From Ureibacillus massiliensis 4400831 = CIP 108448 = CCUG 49529 (GTDB lineage Bacteria; Bacillota; Bacilli; Bacillales_A; Planococcaceae), in assembly GCF_000772965.1 (NCBI RefSeq), contig NZ_JPVQ01000028.1:1-45034 (forward strand): a stretch of DNA of 45,034 bases. Reading direction: 5' to 3'. Below, in pieces: positions 1 through 8,597 of the stretch. The notes below the pieces were generated by a model. The model searched no databases and was not told the DNA's origin. It saw only the letters and a list, made by a program, of their open reading frames with translations. A program made the position numbers and the translations under genes. Numbering within the stretch: the stretch's first letter is position 1; every line of letters begins with the position of its first letter.

Positions 1-17
1 GAAATGAACCTAAAAGG

Positions 18-46
18 ACCGGGCATGGTTTTCGCCCGGTTTTTCT
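18..46 (+). terminator. Intrinsic terminator of an upstream gene
   Basis: A 7-bp perfect GC-rich stem (18-24 pairing with 34-40) is followed directly by a run of T. It would end a plus-strand transcript entering from outside the window; that gene itself is not visible. Confidence 0.8.
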
Positions 47-120
47 TATTTGTAGAATAAGGAATTTAATGGTAAATTATGCAATATGAATATAAAACTA
101 TTTAGAAAAGATGTGATTAA

Positions 121-702
121 TTGGAAACTGGTTATTTGGAAAATAAAATTGTGAAATTGAAACCAATGGAAATGGAAGATGTGGATGATATATTTGCAGT
201 AGCTTGTTATGATGAAATCTGGACACATATGTCTATTACAGTTAAAAATCGTGAAGATGTTATAAAATATGTAGAGAGTGCATTAACTTTAAAAAAAGCT
301 GGTGTTGAGTTTCCTTTTGTGATCATTGATGCATTTACTAATAAAATTATTGGTGCTACAAAGCTAATGGACATTAACGAGCATCATAAAAGAGGCGAAA
401 TAGGCTTTACTTGGTTAACCCCAGATTATTGGAGAACGTCAATCAATACAAATTGTAAATATTTATTATTAACCTATTGTTTTGAGCATCTAGGGTGGCA
501 AAGAGTTCAAATTAAAACAGATCACGAAAATATCCGTTCTCAAAAAGCTATTGAACGAATTGGTGCAAAAAAAGAAGGAGTTTTACGTAACCATATGATA
601 AGGAAAGACGGAACGAGTAGACATACGGTTATGTTTAGTATAACGTCTGACGAATGGACTAAAGAGATTAAAGCTCATTTGGAAAATCTTTTAGAAAAAT
701 GA
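121..702 (+). CDS. GNAT family N-acetyltransferase (RimJ/RimL type)
   Basis: Predicted acetyl-CoA-dependent N-acetyltransferase of 193 aa. The C-terminal half carries the GNAT motif B/A region, with NIRSQKAIERIGAKKEG at residues 137-153 followed by a Arg-Asn-His-Met stretch, typical of the RimJ/RimL group that acetylates ribosomal protein N-termini or small amines. The pantetheine-binding loop around residues 103-112 is degenerate compared with the usual Q-x-x-G-x-G. The chosen start is TTG, because family members begin with a short lead into the first strand (ENKIVKLKPM); the first in-frame ATG at residue 16 would cut that strand. The Shine-Dalgarno match is weak. It appears monocistronic. 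The substrate cannot be told from sequence. Confidence 0.8.
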   Translation: METGYLENKIVKLKPMEMEDVDDIFAVACYDEIWTHMSITVKNREDVIKYVESALTLKKAGVEFPFVIIDAFTNKIIGATKLMDINEHHKRGEIGFTWLTPDYWRTSINTNCKYLLLTYCFEHLGWQRVQIKTDHENIRSQKAIERIGAKKEGVLRNHMIRKDGTSRHTVMFSITSDEWTKEIKAHLENLLEK

Positions 703-797
703 CAATAATTATCGTAAAGTTGGCAATAATTTTATCTAAATATTGTTGATTATAATTTATAATGGTATTTACGAGGTTAAAACAAGGAGAATATTTA

Positions 798-1352
798 ATG
801 GGAGAAAAAGAAAAATCAACTAAGAAAGAATTATTTTCTTGGGTCATTGCCATCGTATTTGGAATAGTTATTGCTTTCGTTTGTCGAGAATATGTTTTCT
901 CACCTGTAGTAGTAAAAGGAGCATCAATGATTCCGACCTACGAAAATAAAGATGTGATTATTGTAAGTAAAATTAGCAATATTGATCGTTTTGATCATGT
1001 AGTTTTCAAAGCGCCTTATGAGGATGAATATTACATTAAGCGTGTGATAGGATTACCTGGAGATACTGTAGAAATGAAAGAAGATGTTTTAATTGTTAAC
1101 GGTGTGGAGTACGAAGAACCATATGTAAATCGCAAAACAGAAACGCCGATGCAGCAACGAATTACGGAAAACTTTACATTAGAAGAATTGACTGGGGAAA
1201 ACAAAGTTCCTGAAGGATTTATTTTTGTATTGGGCGATAACCGATTGAAAAGTGCTGATAGTCGCCATTATGGACTTATACCGATCGATTCAATACTAGG
1301 TGAATCAAAACTACGAATATTTCCCTTCCAAAGTATAAAATTATTTTGGTAG
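798..1352 (+). CDS. Signal peptidase I (SipS/LepB family)
   Basis: Type I signal peptidase of 184 aa, which cleaves signal peptides from exported preproteins at the outer face of the membrane. A single N-terminal membrane anchor spans about residues 12-32. The catalytic serine is S43 in GASMIPT (box B), the general-base lysine is K81 in YYIKRVIGLPGD (box D), and box E is GDNRLKSADSRHYG. The size and single anchor match the short Gram-positive SipS/T/U class. I chose ATG 798 because an AAGGAGA ribosome-binding site lies 8 bp before it; the upstream ATG at 762 has none. A terminator follows, so it seems monocistronic. Which Sip paralogue it is cannot be decided here. Confidence 0.93.
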   Translation: MGEKEKSTKKELFSWVIAIVFGIVIAFVCREYVFSPVVVKGASMIPTYENKDVIIVSKISNIDRFDHVVFKAPYEDEYYIKRVIGLPGDTVEMKEDVLIVNGVEYEEPYVNRKTETPMQQRITENFTLEELTGENKVPEGFIFVLGDNRLKSADSRHYGLIPIDSILGESKLRIFPFQSIKLFW

Positions 1353-1364
1353 GGATGATTACAT

Positions 1365-1394
1365 ACCTTCTACATTTTATGTGGAAGGTTTTTT
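1365..1394 (+). terminator. Intrinsic terminator after signal peptidase gene
   Basis: An 11-bp stem with one G-U pair (1365-1375 with 1379-1389) closes a 3-nt loop and runs into six T residues. Confidence 0.88.
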
Positions 1395-1511
1395 GATGCA
1401 ATAAAAAACTAGTAATTGATTATTTATTTTGAATTTTCATCCTCTTATACACTATTTTTCATTTATAATAACAATAATATGAATTTAGGTTGCACTAGGG
1501 GGAGATTAAAG

Positions 1512-2282
1512 ATGGTAGAAATGGAAATGGTATCTGTTATCCGAAATAAAAAGTATTTATTAAAAGATATTAACTGGTCGATTAAAAAGAGAGAACATTG
1601 GTGTTTATTCGGTTTAAACGGGTCGGGCAAAACGACATTACTTAATGTGATAAATGGTTATGTCTATCCGACAAAAGGTAAGGTAACGGTTTTAGGAAAC
1701 GAATTTGGGAAAACAAGTATTCCTGATTTACGTAAAGAGATAGGTATTGTTAGTTCGTCTATAAAACACGAGTTCCATATTAATCATAGTGTATTAAGTA
1801 TAGTATTAAGTGGGAAATTTGCATCGATTGGTTTATATGAGGCAGTTGAACAAAAAGATGTGGATTTCGCTAGAAGCCTTATGGAAATGTTAAATTGTCT
1901 TCATTTAGAAGATGAGGAATATGGCGTATTATCCCAGGGAGAAAAACAGAGGGTACTAATTGCGAGAGCGTTAATGTCGCAACCTAAAATTTTAGTTTTA
2001 GATGAGCCATGTAACGGTTTGGATATTATAGCGAGAGAAGAATTGCTCCTATTTATCGAAAAAGTAGCGAACCAAGAAAATGGTCCAACCTTAATATATG
2101 TTTCTCATCATGTAGAAGAGGTATTGCCATGTTTTACCCATAGTCTATTGTTAGAAAAAGGAGAAGTATATACGCAGGGGTTAACAAAAGAGGTATTTAA
2201 TGAAGTAACTTTATCAAATTTTATCGGTCGTGAAGTATCGGTTCAATTAGAAAATGAAAGAACATGGATTGCATTAAAGTAA
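1512..2282 (+). CDS. ABC transporter ATP-binding protein, YlmA-like
   Basis: Stand-alone ABC ATPase of 256 aa. The Walker A is GLNGSGKTT near residue 34, the signature is LSQGEKQR, the Walker B is ILVLDEP, and the switch region has SHHVEE. The overall length and the N-terminal KYLLKDINWSIKKREHWCLFG resemble B. subtilis YlmA, a ModF/PhrA-like ATPase of unknown substrate. No permease or binding-protein gene is adjacent, so it may work with a membrane partner encoded elsewhere or outside transport. Start ATG 1512 is set by a strong AGGGGGAGA site about 8 bp upstream; the reading frame is open further upstream but with no credible start. Confidence 0.82.
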   Translation: MVEMEMVSVIRNKKYLLKDINWSIKKREHWCLFGLNGSGKTTLLNVINGYVYPTKGKVTVLGNEFGKTSIPDLRKEIGIVSSSIKHEFHINHSVLSIVLSGKFASIGLYEAVEQKDVDFARSLMEMLNCLHLEDEEYGVLSQGEKQRVLIARALMSQPKILVLDEPCNGLDIIAREELLLFIEKVANQENGPTLIYVSHHVEEVLPCFTHSLLLEKGEVYTQGLTKEVFNEVTLSNFIGREVSVQLENERTWIALK

Positions 2283-2297
2283 AAAAAGAGACAGAAA

Positions 2298-2346
2298 AAT
2301 GCTCGTTATTGTTAGGTTACATAACAATAATGGGCATTTTTATTTG
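2298..2346 (+). terminator. Long intrinsic terminator
   Basis: A 17-bp stem with two G-U pairs (2298-2314 with 2322-2338) is followed by a T-rich tail. Runs of A on the left side may allow it also to stop transcription coming from tnrA on the minus strand. Confidence 0.88.
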
Positions 2347-2378
2347 TCTAATTTTATTGGAATTTATCAGACTAGAAA

Positions 2379-2708
2379 TTAAATTTTAAAGTGTGCATTA
2401 ATTTGACCTTTAATTAGGTTTGTCCGAATATTACTGTTATTTAGTTGTTGTTCGCGTTTTTTTAGTTCTTTCCGAATTTCGCTCGTCCAAACACCTTCCT
2501 CAAGATGATTGGCGATTTCGATTAAAGTTTCAACATCTTGAAAGGAGTATTTCCTTAAACCTGTCTTCGTACGTTCAGGAAAAATAAGCTGTCGTGATTC
2601 ATAATACCTAATTTGTCGTTCGGTTAATCCCGTTAATTCGCTCACTGTACCAATAGATATTACTTTTTTATCTTTATACGAGGCGTCATTATATGTCATT
2701 TCATTCAC
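2379..2708 (-). CDS. tnrA: MerR-family nitrogen regulator TnrA
   Basis: Global nitrogen regulator of 109 aa, active in nitrogen limitation and inhibited by feedback-inhibited glutamine synthetase. The MerR-type winged helix lies at about residues 14-80, with [27 protein letters not shown] as first helix-turn-helix and wing. TnrA is favoured over its paralogue GlnR for two reasons: the short length of about 110 aa, and a C-terminus GQINAHFKI that closely matches the GQLNAHFR tail of B. subtilis TnrA, the segment contacting glutamine synthetase. It is divergent from a transporter operon. A perfect TnrA box lies about 90 bp upstream of its own start, consistent with the known autoregulation of tnrA. 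No glnA is adjacent. Confidence 0.93.
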   Translation of the reverse strand: MNEMTYNDASYKDKKVISIGTVSELTGLTERQIRYYESRQLIFPERTKTGLRKYSFQDVETLIEIANHLEEGVWTSEIRKELKKREQQLNNSNIRTNLIKGQINAHFKI

Positions 2709-2722
2709 ACTCCCCTTTTAAG

Positions 2723-2737
2723 AATATTCAGAAAATT
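2723..2737. promoter_or_regulatory. CodY-like box in the tnrA leader
   Basis: The sequence AATATTCAGAAAATT matches the CodY consensus AATTTTCWGAAAATT at 14 of 15 positions. It lies 15 bp upstream of the tnrA start codon, just beyond the AAGGGGAG ribosome-binding site. A CodY roadblock there would tie tnrA expression to branched-chain amino acid and GTP levels. The match is seen directly; function is inferred. Confidence 0.55.
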
Positions 2738-2796
2738 AAAGTCTATAAATATTTTACATTTATTTCTATGTATTAACAACTGTATTTTTAATTTCA

Positions 2797-2813
2797 TGTA
2801 AAAAAAGTTAACA
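2797..2813. promoter_or_regulatory. TnrA box upstream of tnrA
   Basis: TGTAAAAAAAGTTAACA is a perfect TGTNA-N7-TNACA match. It is centred about 97 bp before the tnrA start codon and about 45 bp upstream of a TACATA hexamer (minus strand, 2772-2767) that could be the -10 element. This fits autoactivation by TnrA. Confidence 0.78.
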
Positions 2814-2899
2814 AAATAACAATTAAAATCCACTTTTTTTAATGATGAACATAAAATATCCGTAAAATAATTAGATTACAAAGATATTACAAAAAAGTA

Positions 2900-2916
2900 T
2901 GTTAGAAATCCTAACA
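2900..2916. promoter_or_regulatory. TnrA box of the liv operon promoter
   Basis: TGTTAGAAATCCTAACA is a perfect TnrA/GlnR box with complementary arms. A TATACT -10 hexamer lies at 2946-2951 with no good -35, placing the likely start near 2958. The box centre is then at about -50, the position of activating TnrA sites in B. subtilis. Confidence 0.85.
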
Positions 2917-3008
2917 ACATTAATGATATTTGCAATTTACAAAATTATACTTAAATAGAACTAGTTCAAAACTAGTAAAAAAAGAAAAATAGAATTAGGG
3001 GGTTAACT

Positions 3009-4238
3009 ATGAAGTTTAAAAAATCAGTAGGTTTACTTCTATCTAGTGCTTTAACTGTTGGGATATTGGCTGCTTGCTCTTCTGGTGGTTCATCATCTAC
3101 AACTGAACCAGAATCAACAGGTACGGAAACAGAAACGGAAACAAGTGGTGAAAATACGGTTATTAAAATCGCTACTCAATCACCTTTATCAGGTGGCTCT
3201 GCAATTTTAGGGGAAGCATTAAAATTAGGTGCTCAATTAAAATTAGAAGAAGAAATTGCGAAGTTTGAAGAATTAGGCTATACGCTTCAGCTTGAACCGT
3301 ATGATGATCAAGGAGACCCTAAAAAAGGTGTATCTAACGCGAACATTATTGGTACAGATGATGCTATCTATGGTGTAGTGGGACATTTAAACTCAGGTGT
3401 ACAAATCCCATCTACTGAAGTTTACGAGAAATACAATATCGTAAGTGTATCTCCTGCAGCAACAGCTACAGACGTAACGGATCGTGGATTAAGTACAGTT
3501 AACCGTATTGTTGCTCGTGATGACTTCCAAGGTCCTGCTGGTGCAGAGTTTGCTGTCAATGAATTAGGTGCAAAGGCAATTTTTGTTATCAACGATAAAA
3601 CAGCTTACGGTGTAGGGTTAGCAGATGCGTTTAGAGATGCTGCAGCTGAGCTAGGTGCTGAAATCGTAGGCGAAGGATCTGTAACAGTTGGTGAAAAAGA
3701 CTTTAACGGTGTAATCAACCAAATTACAACTGCTAAACCTGATTTAGTATACTTTGGTGGTTTATATTCTGAAGCAGGTATTTTAATTAAACAAGCTCGT
3801 GATAAAGGATTAGATATTCCATTCATGGGTGGAGATGGACTTGACTCTTCTGGTTTAGTTGATATTGCTGGGGATTCGGTCATTGGTACTTATATTACTT
3901 CTGTAGCTGGTAGCTCTGAAACATCGGAATCTGGTAAAGCATTCGTTGAAGCATACCGTGCTGCTTTCAATAAAGAACCAGAATCATACTCTGTTTATGG
4001 CTATGATGCAATGGGCGTATTATTACAAGGTTTAGAAAATGCGATTACTGATAATGGAGGAGAACTTCCTTCTAAAGCGGATGTAGCAGCCGCTGTTCGT
4101 GCTATTCAAAACTTTGAAGGTGCGTTAACTACAGTATCATTTGATGAAAAAGGCGATAACGTAAACGCAAAAGTATTCATTTACGAATTCGCAGAAGCTG
4201 CTTATCCTCCAGTACAAGTTGGGGAAGTAAGTCAATAA
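3009..4238 (+). CDS. livJ: Branched-chain amino acid ABC transporter, substrate-binding lipoprotein
   Basis: Extracellular solute-binding lipoprotein of 409 aa, of the LivJ/LivK periplasmic-binding type I fold. The signal peptide ends in a lipobox ILAAC with lipidated C23, followed by a Ser/Thr/Glu-rich linker to about residue 48. The mature domain starts IKIATQSPLSGGSA and contains the family-typical YDDQGDPKKGVSNAN and SPAATAT segments that line the ligand cleft. It is the first gene of the transporter operon; a terminator hairpin separates it from the permease genes, which should give excess binding protein. A TnrA box precedes it, implying induction under nitrogen limitation. Branched-chain amino acids are the usual ligands of the family; another amide or amino acid is possible. 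Confidence 0.9.
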   Translation: MKFKKSVGLLLSSALTVGILAACSSGGSSSTTEPESTGTETETETSGENTVIKIATQSPLSGGSAILGEALKLGAQLKLEEEIAKFEELGYTLQLEPYDDQGDPKKGVSNANIIGTDDAIYGVVGHLNSGVQIPSTEVYEKYNIVSVSPAATATDVTDRGLSTVNRIVARDDFQGPAGAEFAVNELGAKAIFVINDKTAYGVGLADAFRDAAAELGAEIVGEGSVTVGEKDFNGVINQITTAKPDLVYFGGLYSEAGILIKQARDKGLDIPFMGGDGLDSSGLVDIAGDSVIGTYITSVAGSSETSESGKAFVEAYRAAFNKEPESYSVYGYDAMGVLLQGLENAITDNGGELPSKADVAAAVRAIQNFEGALTTVSFDEKGDNVNAKVFIYEFAEAAYPPVQVGEVSQ

Positions 4239-4261
4239 TAGTTAATTAAAATGTAGAAAGG

Positions 4262-4298
4262 GTGTTGAGATCGTTCCTATTTTTCTCAACACTTTTTC
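4262..4298 (+). terminator. Attenuating terminator between livJ and livH
   Basis: A 9-bp perfect stem (4262-4270 with 4284-4292) is followed by five T. Its position between binding-protein and permease genes is typical of partial termination that lowers permease expression. The following 185 bp, AT-rich, hold no clear gene. Confidence 0.8.
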
Positions 4299-4483
4299 TA
4301 TACATAAATTAATAGTGATATGAAATTGACTTTAGTTTTCTCTCGAATAATTAAATTTTATATTTACCTTTTTAAATTACTTGCAAAATAAATTAATGAA
4401 CTAGTTTAAGTGATTATAATATGAAGGAAATAAATAGAGATATAAATGCTATTATGGAAAGTTGAGTTTAGGGAGGGTTAAGT

Positions 4484-5473
4484 ATGCTTCAAGATATGTT
4501 AATTAGTTTGCCTCAGGTTTTAATTGATGGACTTGCTCTTGGTGCTGTTTATGCCGTAGTAGCCCTTGGTTACACGATGGTTTATGGTATTTTACAGTTA
4601 ATCAACTTTGCACACGGTGAAATCTTTATGACGGGTGCATATATCGGAACTGCATTATTTATTTTAATTATGGGTATGAGTTGGACAAGTGCAATCCCGC
4701 AGTTAATCGTATTTATCGTTGTACTTTTAATATCAGCAGGTTTAGTTGGACTATTAGGGGTTGGAATCGAAAGGGTTGCTTATAGACCTCTACGAAATAC
4801 GCCTCGACTTATCCCATTAATTACTGCGATTGGTATTTCATTTATTTTACAGGATGTTGTTCGATTTATAGCTGAAATGATGAACGGTGGTACTTATATT
4901 TTAACAGGACCTTCATTATTTACAGGTCAGGTGACGATTGGTTTCTCATCTATAAGTAGTTTGTTTAACGATGCTAGTTTCAAAATTTCATTTATTATTA
5001 TGATTGTTACAGCAATTTTAATGATGGTTGCATTAGATTTCTTCGTTAATCGTACTAAATGGGGAACAGCAATCAGAGCAGTTTCCTTAGATCGTGAAAC
5101 TGCATCTTTAATGTCAATTAATGTGAATAAAGTAATTTCTACTACATTTTTTGTTGGTTCTGCGTTAGGTGGCGCAACAGGTGTTCTTTTTGCTATGCAA
5201 TATGGAACAATTGACCCGTATATTGGATTTATCCTAGGATTAAAAGCATTTATTGCTGCGGTATTAGGTGGAATTGGTAATATCCGTGGTGCAATGATTG
5301 GTGGTTTATTGCTAGGCTTAATGGAGATGTTTGCTGCTGCCAATTTAACAACTCTAACAGGTGGAATCCTTGGTGCAGAATATAAAGACGTATTCGCGTT
5401 TGCTATTTTAATCATTGTATTAATCTTTAAACCAGAAGGATTATTAGGCAAACCGACTGCGGAGAAAGTGTAG
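4484..5473 (+). CDS. livH: Branched-chain amino acid ABC transporter permease LivH
   Basis: Inner permease subunit of 329 aa with about eight hydrophobic segments. The N-terminal GLALGAVYAVVALGYTMVYGILQLINFAHGEIFMTGAY is the hallmark of LivH. The C-terminal region has the GLKAFIAAVLGGIGNIRGAMIGG coupling loop that docks on the ATPases. It pairs with LivM to form the transmembrane channel. A strong GGGAGGG site precedes ATG 4484. The livM start overlaps or directly follows its stop codon, so translation is probably coupled. Confidence 0.94.
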   Translation: MLQDMLISLPQVLIDGLALGAVYAVVALGYTMVYGILQLINFAHGEIFMTGAYIGTALFILIMGMSWTSAIPQLIVFIVVLLISAGLVGLLGVGIERVAYRPLRNTPRLIPLITAIGISFILQDVVRFIAEMMNGGTYILTGPSLFTGQVTIGFSSISSLFNDASFKISFIIMIVTAILMMVALDFFVNRTKWGTAIRAVSLDRETASLMSINVNKVISTTFFVGSALGGATGVLFAMQYGTIDPYIGFILGLKAFIAAVLGGIGNIRGAMIGGLLLGLMEMFAAANLTTLTGGILGAEYKDVFAFAILIIVLIFKPEGLLGKPTAEKV

Positions 5474-6775
5474 GTGACTGAAATGAAAGAAAAATTAAAC
5501 TTATTTTTACAACATAAATGGTCACAAGTTATTTTATTTACATTATTTGTTGTTATTACATCAGCTGCATTATATTTATCCCAAAAATCAGTAATAGCCT
5601 TTTTATTATTATTGGCATCTTTATTAGTCCTATATTATATGAAACTAAAAAATGTAACAAAGTGGATCGTTGGTGGGGGAATATTATTCTTTTTAATTCC
5701 ATTTGCATCAAGCGGCGGTCCAGCATTCCAAAATTACATGGAAGTTGCCACAATGGTAGGAATTTACGTTTCTATGGCATTGGGACTTAACATCGTAGTT
5801 GGTATGGCAGGATTGCTAGATTTAGGCTTCGTTGCATTCTTTGCTGTTGGTGCTTATTCGTATGCTATATTTGCAACACCACAGGCTTCAAACTTTATGC
5901 CATTCGGTGAATATCCTCTTGGTGGGGAATCTTTCTGGATTTTCTTAATTATCGGTGGTATTCTTGCTGCCATTGCTGGAGTACTGATTGGTGTACCTGT
6001 ATTACGAGTAAAAGGAGACTATTTAGCAATTGTTACACTAGGTTTCGGTGAAATTATACGAATTGTGTTTAACAATGCGGATAGACCAATCAACTTAACA
6101 AATGGGGCAATGGGTATCTCATCTGTAACACCTCCAAGACTATTTGGGATGGACTTAGTTTTTCCAAATCAATACTACTTCGTAACGCTGATCATTTTAG
6201 CATTTACGATTTTTGCTGTAATCCGTTTTGAACATTCAAAGCTTGGACGTTCGTGGAAGGCGGTACGTGAAAATGAAATCGCAGCACAGGCGATGGGTAT
6301 TCCCTTAGTTAAGACGAAATTAATGGCCTTTGCATTAGGTGCTTCCTTTTCAGGGATGATGGGTGTAGTATTTGCCGCTAAGCAAGCATTTATCGATCCA
6401 ACAAGTTTCACTTTGATGGAATCATTTACCATACTAGTGATGGTTGTGCTTGGTGGTATGGGTAGTGTGCCAGGTGTAATTTTGGGTGCCGCCCTAGTTA
6501 CAATATTAAACTTACAGGTACTTACTGAGTTAACTAACTGGGTGAATCAACTTAGCTTAAGCGGAGTCATCTCTATTCCTGATGCGCTTTCACCTGCAAA
6601 AATGCAAAAATTATTGTTCGGTTTACTTCTTGTACTATTTGCATTATACAGACCTATTGGATTAATTCCTGCTAAAAATAAGAAATTTGATGAGCAGAAA
6701 TTGAAAAAAGATGGTGCGCTGATATTGAAAGAAAAAGAATCAGCTGCAGTAGAAAAAGAAAAGGTGCAGATTTAG
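5474..6775 (+). CDS. livM: Branched-chain amino acid ABC transporter permease LivM
   Basis: Second permease subunit of 433 aa. Family features include the MALGLNIVVGMAGLLDLGFVAFFAVGAY segment, the VLRVKGDYLAIVTLGFGEIIRI segment and the VLGGMGSVPGVILGA coupling loop. The first two or three hydrophobic segments (residues 15-70) are an N-terminal extension common in LivM proteins. The last 35 residues are highly charged and cytoplasmic. Two starts are possible: GTG 5474, immediately after the livH stop, or ATG 5483, which has AGGTG 6 bp before it; the choice changes only three residues. Confidence 0.93.
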   Translation: MTEMKEKLNLFLQHKWSQVILFTLFVVITSAALYLSQKSVIAFLLLLASLLVLYYMKLKNVTKWIVGGGILFFLIPFASSGGPAFQNYMEVATMVGIYVSMALGLNIVVGMAGLLDLGFVAFFAVGAYSYAIFATPQASNFMPFGEYPLGGESFWIFLIIGGILAAIAGVLIGVPVLRVKGDYLAIVTLGFGEIIRIVFNNADRPINLTNGAMGISSVTPPRLFGMDLVFPNQYYFVTLIILAFTIFAVIRFEHSKLGRSWKAVRENEIAAQAMGIPLVKTKLMAFALGASFSGMMGVVFAAKQAFIDPTSFTLMESFTILVMVVLGGMGSVPGVILGAALVTILNLQVLTELTNWVNQLSLSGVISIPDALSPAKMQKLLFGLLLVLFALYRPIGLIPAKNKKFDEQKLKKDGALILKEKESAAVEKEKVQI

Positions 6776-6787
6776 GAGGGAATGTAT

Positions 6788-7573
6788 ATGCCAATATTAG
6801 AAGTAACGAATTTAACAAAGGAGTTTGGTGGACTCGTTGCCAATAAAGATATTTCGATGACTGTAAATGAAGGTTCAATTACCGCGGTTATTGGACCAAA
6901 TGGTGCAGGGAAAACAACATTCTTTAACATGGTAACAGGCGTTTATAAACCAACTTCAGGTGATATTTTATTAGAGGGTGAATCAATCGTCGGTTTAAAA
7001 CCCGATGTTGTTGCAAAAAAAGGGATATCAAGAACATTCCAAAACATTCGTCTCTTTGGAGAAATGTCTGTCATAGAAAATGTATTAGTTGGAATGCATA
7101 ATCATTTAAATACTGGATTGCTAGGAATTCTCTTCAATTTACCTAGTACAAAAAAGGAAGAATTAGATGCTGAACAGGAAGCATATCGACTTCTAGAATA
7201 CTTCGACCTAGCAAAATTATTAAATGAAAAAGCGAAAAATTTAAGCTATGGAGCACAACGAAAATTAGAAATTGCCCGTGCATTAGCTACAAAGCCAAAA
7301 TTAATCTTATTAGATGAACCAGCTGCTGGGATGAATCCAAAAGAAACAGCAGAATTAACTAGTATTATTAAAAAGATGGGCGAAGAATTTAATGTTTCAG
7401 TTTTATTAATTGAACATGATATGAAACTTGTTATGGAAATTTCTGAACATATTTATGTACTCGACCACGGTGAAAAAATTGCAGAAGGAAACGCAGAGGA
7501 AATCCGTTCAAATCCTAAAGTAATCGAAGCATATTTAGGTTCTGCTGCTGTACAAATTGGACAAAAGGAGTGA
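6788..7573 (+). CDS. livG: Branched-chain amino acid ABC transporter ATPase LivG
   Basis: ABC ATPase of 261 aa. The Walker A is GPNGAGKTTFFNMVTG, the Q-loop region has SRTFQNIRLFGEMSVIENV, the signature is LSYGAQRKLEIARAL, and the Walker B is LILLDEPAAGMNP. The LSYG signature and the NPKETAEL following the Walker B are typical of LivG. The internal ATG 6788 is preferred over ATG 6782, because the TTAGGAGGG site at 6773-6780 lies only 1 nt before the first but 7 nt before the second, and LivG proteins begin MP-x-LEV. Confidence 0.94.
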   Translation: MPILEVTNLTKEFGGLVANKDISMTVNEGSITAVIGPNGAGKTTFFNMVTGVYKPTSGDILLEGESIVGLKPDVVAKKGISRTFQNIRLFGEMSVIENVLVGMHNHLNTGLLGILFNLPSTKKEELDAEQEAYRLLEYFDLAKLLNEKAKNLSYGAQRKLEIARALATKPKLILLDEPAAGMNPKETAELTSIIKKMGEEFNVSVLLIEHDMKLVMEISEHIYVLDHGEKIAEGNAEEIRSNPKVIEAYLGSAAVQIGQKE

Positions 7574-7579
7574 TTGAAG

Positions 7580-8287
7580 ATGCCAATACTTGAATTAAAA
7601 AATATAGAGACATATTATGGTGCAATTCAAGCTCTTAGAGGAATTAGTCTTGAAGTAGAGCAGGGTGAAATTGTTACTTTAATAGGAAGCAATGGTGCAG
7701 GGAAATCAACAACGTTAAAATCAATCAGTGGACTAGCAAAGGTAAAAAAAGGATCGATCATTTATAAAGAAAAAGATATTACAAATAAACCGCCTCATGA
7801 AACAACGCTTTTAGGTTTATCCCATGTACCAGAAGGACGTAGAATTTTCTCTCAACTAACAGTTAAAGAAAATTTAATTATGGGTGCCTATTCGGTAAAA
7901 GGGAAAGATGTAATTCAAGAACGTATGGAAATGGTATTTAACTATTTTCCTAAATTAAAAGAAAGACTAAACCAAAAAGGTGGAACAATGAGTGGTGGGG
8001 AGCAGCAGATGCTTGCCATTGGACGAGCGTTAATGATGAATCCTGAAGTATTAATGCTAGACGAACCATCAATGGGACTGGCTCCTATCATTGTAGAACA
8101 AATCTTTGAAATTATCCTACAGCTAAATTCGATGGGGATAACAGTCCTTCTTATCGAACAAAATGCTTACCAAGCATTAAGTATTGCTCATAGAGGATAT
8201 GTTATTCAAAATGGAGAAATTGTTTTATCAGGTAAAGGTACGGATTTAATTGAAAATGAACAAATTAAAGAAGCATACTTAGCATAA
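7580..8287 (+). CDS. livF: Branched-chain amino acid ABC transporter ATPase LivF
   Basis: ABC ATPase of 235 aa, the second nucleotide-binding subunit. Walker A is GSNGAGKSTTLKSISG, the LivF-specific HVPEGRRIFSQLTVKENL follows, the signature is MSGGEQQMLAIGRAL and the Walker B is VLMLDEPSMGLAP. ATG 7580 has AAAGGAG 9 bp upstream, located in the end of livG. A strong terminator follows, ending the operon. Confidence 0.94.
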   Translation: MPILELKNIETYYGAIQALRGISLEVEQGEIVTLIGSNGAGKSTTLKSISGLAKVKKGSIIYKEKDITNKPPHETTLLGLSHVPEGRRIFSQLTVKENLIMGAYSVKGKDVIQERMEMVFNYFPKLKERLNQKGGTMSGGEQQMLAIGRALMMNPEVLMLDEPSMGLAPIIVEQIFEIILQLNSMGITVLLIEQNAYQALSIAHRGYVIQNGEIVLSGKGTDLIENEQIKEAYLA

Positions 8288-8288
8288 A

Positions 8289-8336
8289 AATAAAAACGAC
8301 TACTTGATTTTAAAAATCTGTAGTCGTTTTTATTTT
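8289..8336 (+). terminator. Terminator of the liv operon
   Basis: A 12-bp perfect stem (8292-8303 with 8320-8331) flanked by A and T runs. The rest of the gap up to the next gene (about 260 bp) is very AT-rich. It should hold the promoter of the second binding-protein gene, but I cannot assign -35/-10 boxes with confidence. Confidence 0.88.
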
Positions 8337-8597
8337 GGTTGCTGGTTTATAGATAGTTATCGAGCTTAAAGGTTATAAAACTAATAACATATTGTTCATT
8401 AATGAATATTGAATTGTATTAATTGTTAACTTTTATCATATATAAAAGTATTTGAACTAAATGATATACTTAGTCATTAAAATATTATTAAAAACTAACA
8501 AGAGAATGATAGAAATCAATCCTAATAAAATACCTCAAACTATAAAGAAGAAAATACAGATGCTCAATAAGAAAGGTAATTTAAAGGGGAGTATAAA

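Noticed and set aside
2379-2708. GlnR instead of TnrA
   Set aside because: The C-terminal GQINAHFKI and the 109-aa length match TnrA; GlnR is longer with a different C-terminus and is normally next to glnA.
4927-5451. Long antisense open frame across livH
   Set aside because: It is a mirror of the hydrophobic permease coding sequence, has no ribosome-binding site and encodes no recognisable domain. The same holds for other antisense frames, for example 3605-3883, 43145-43528 and 26291-26578.
8424-8440. TnrA-box-like TGTTAACTTTTATCATA upstream of the second binding-protein gene
   Set aside because: The right arm reads TCATA where TNACA is needed. One mismatch in the conserved part and no clear promoter make it too weak to claim.
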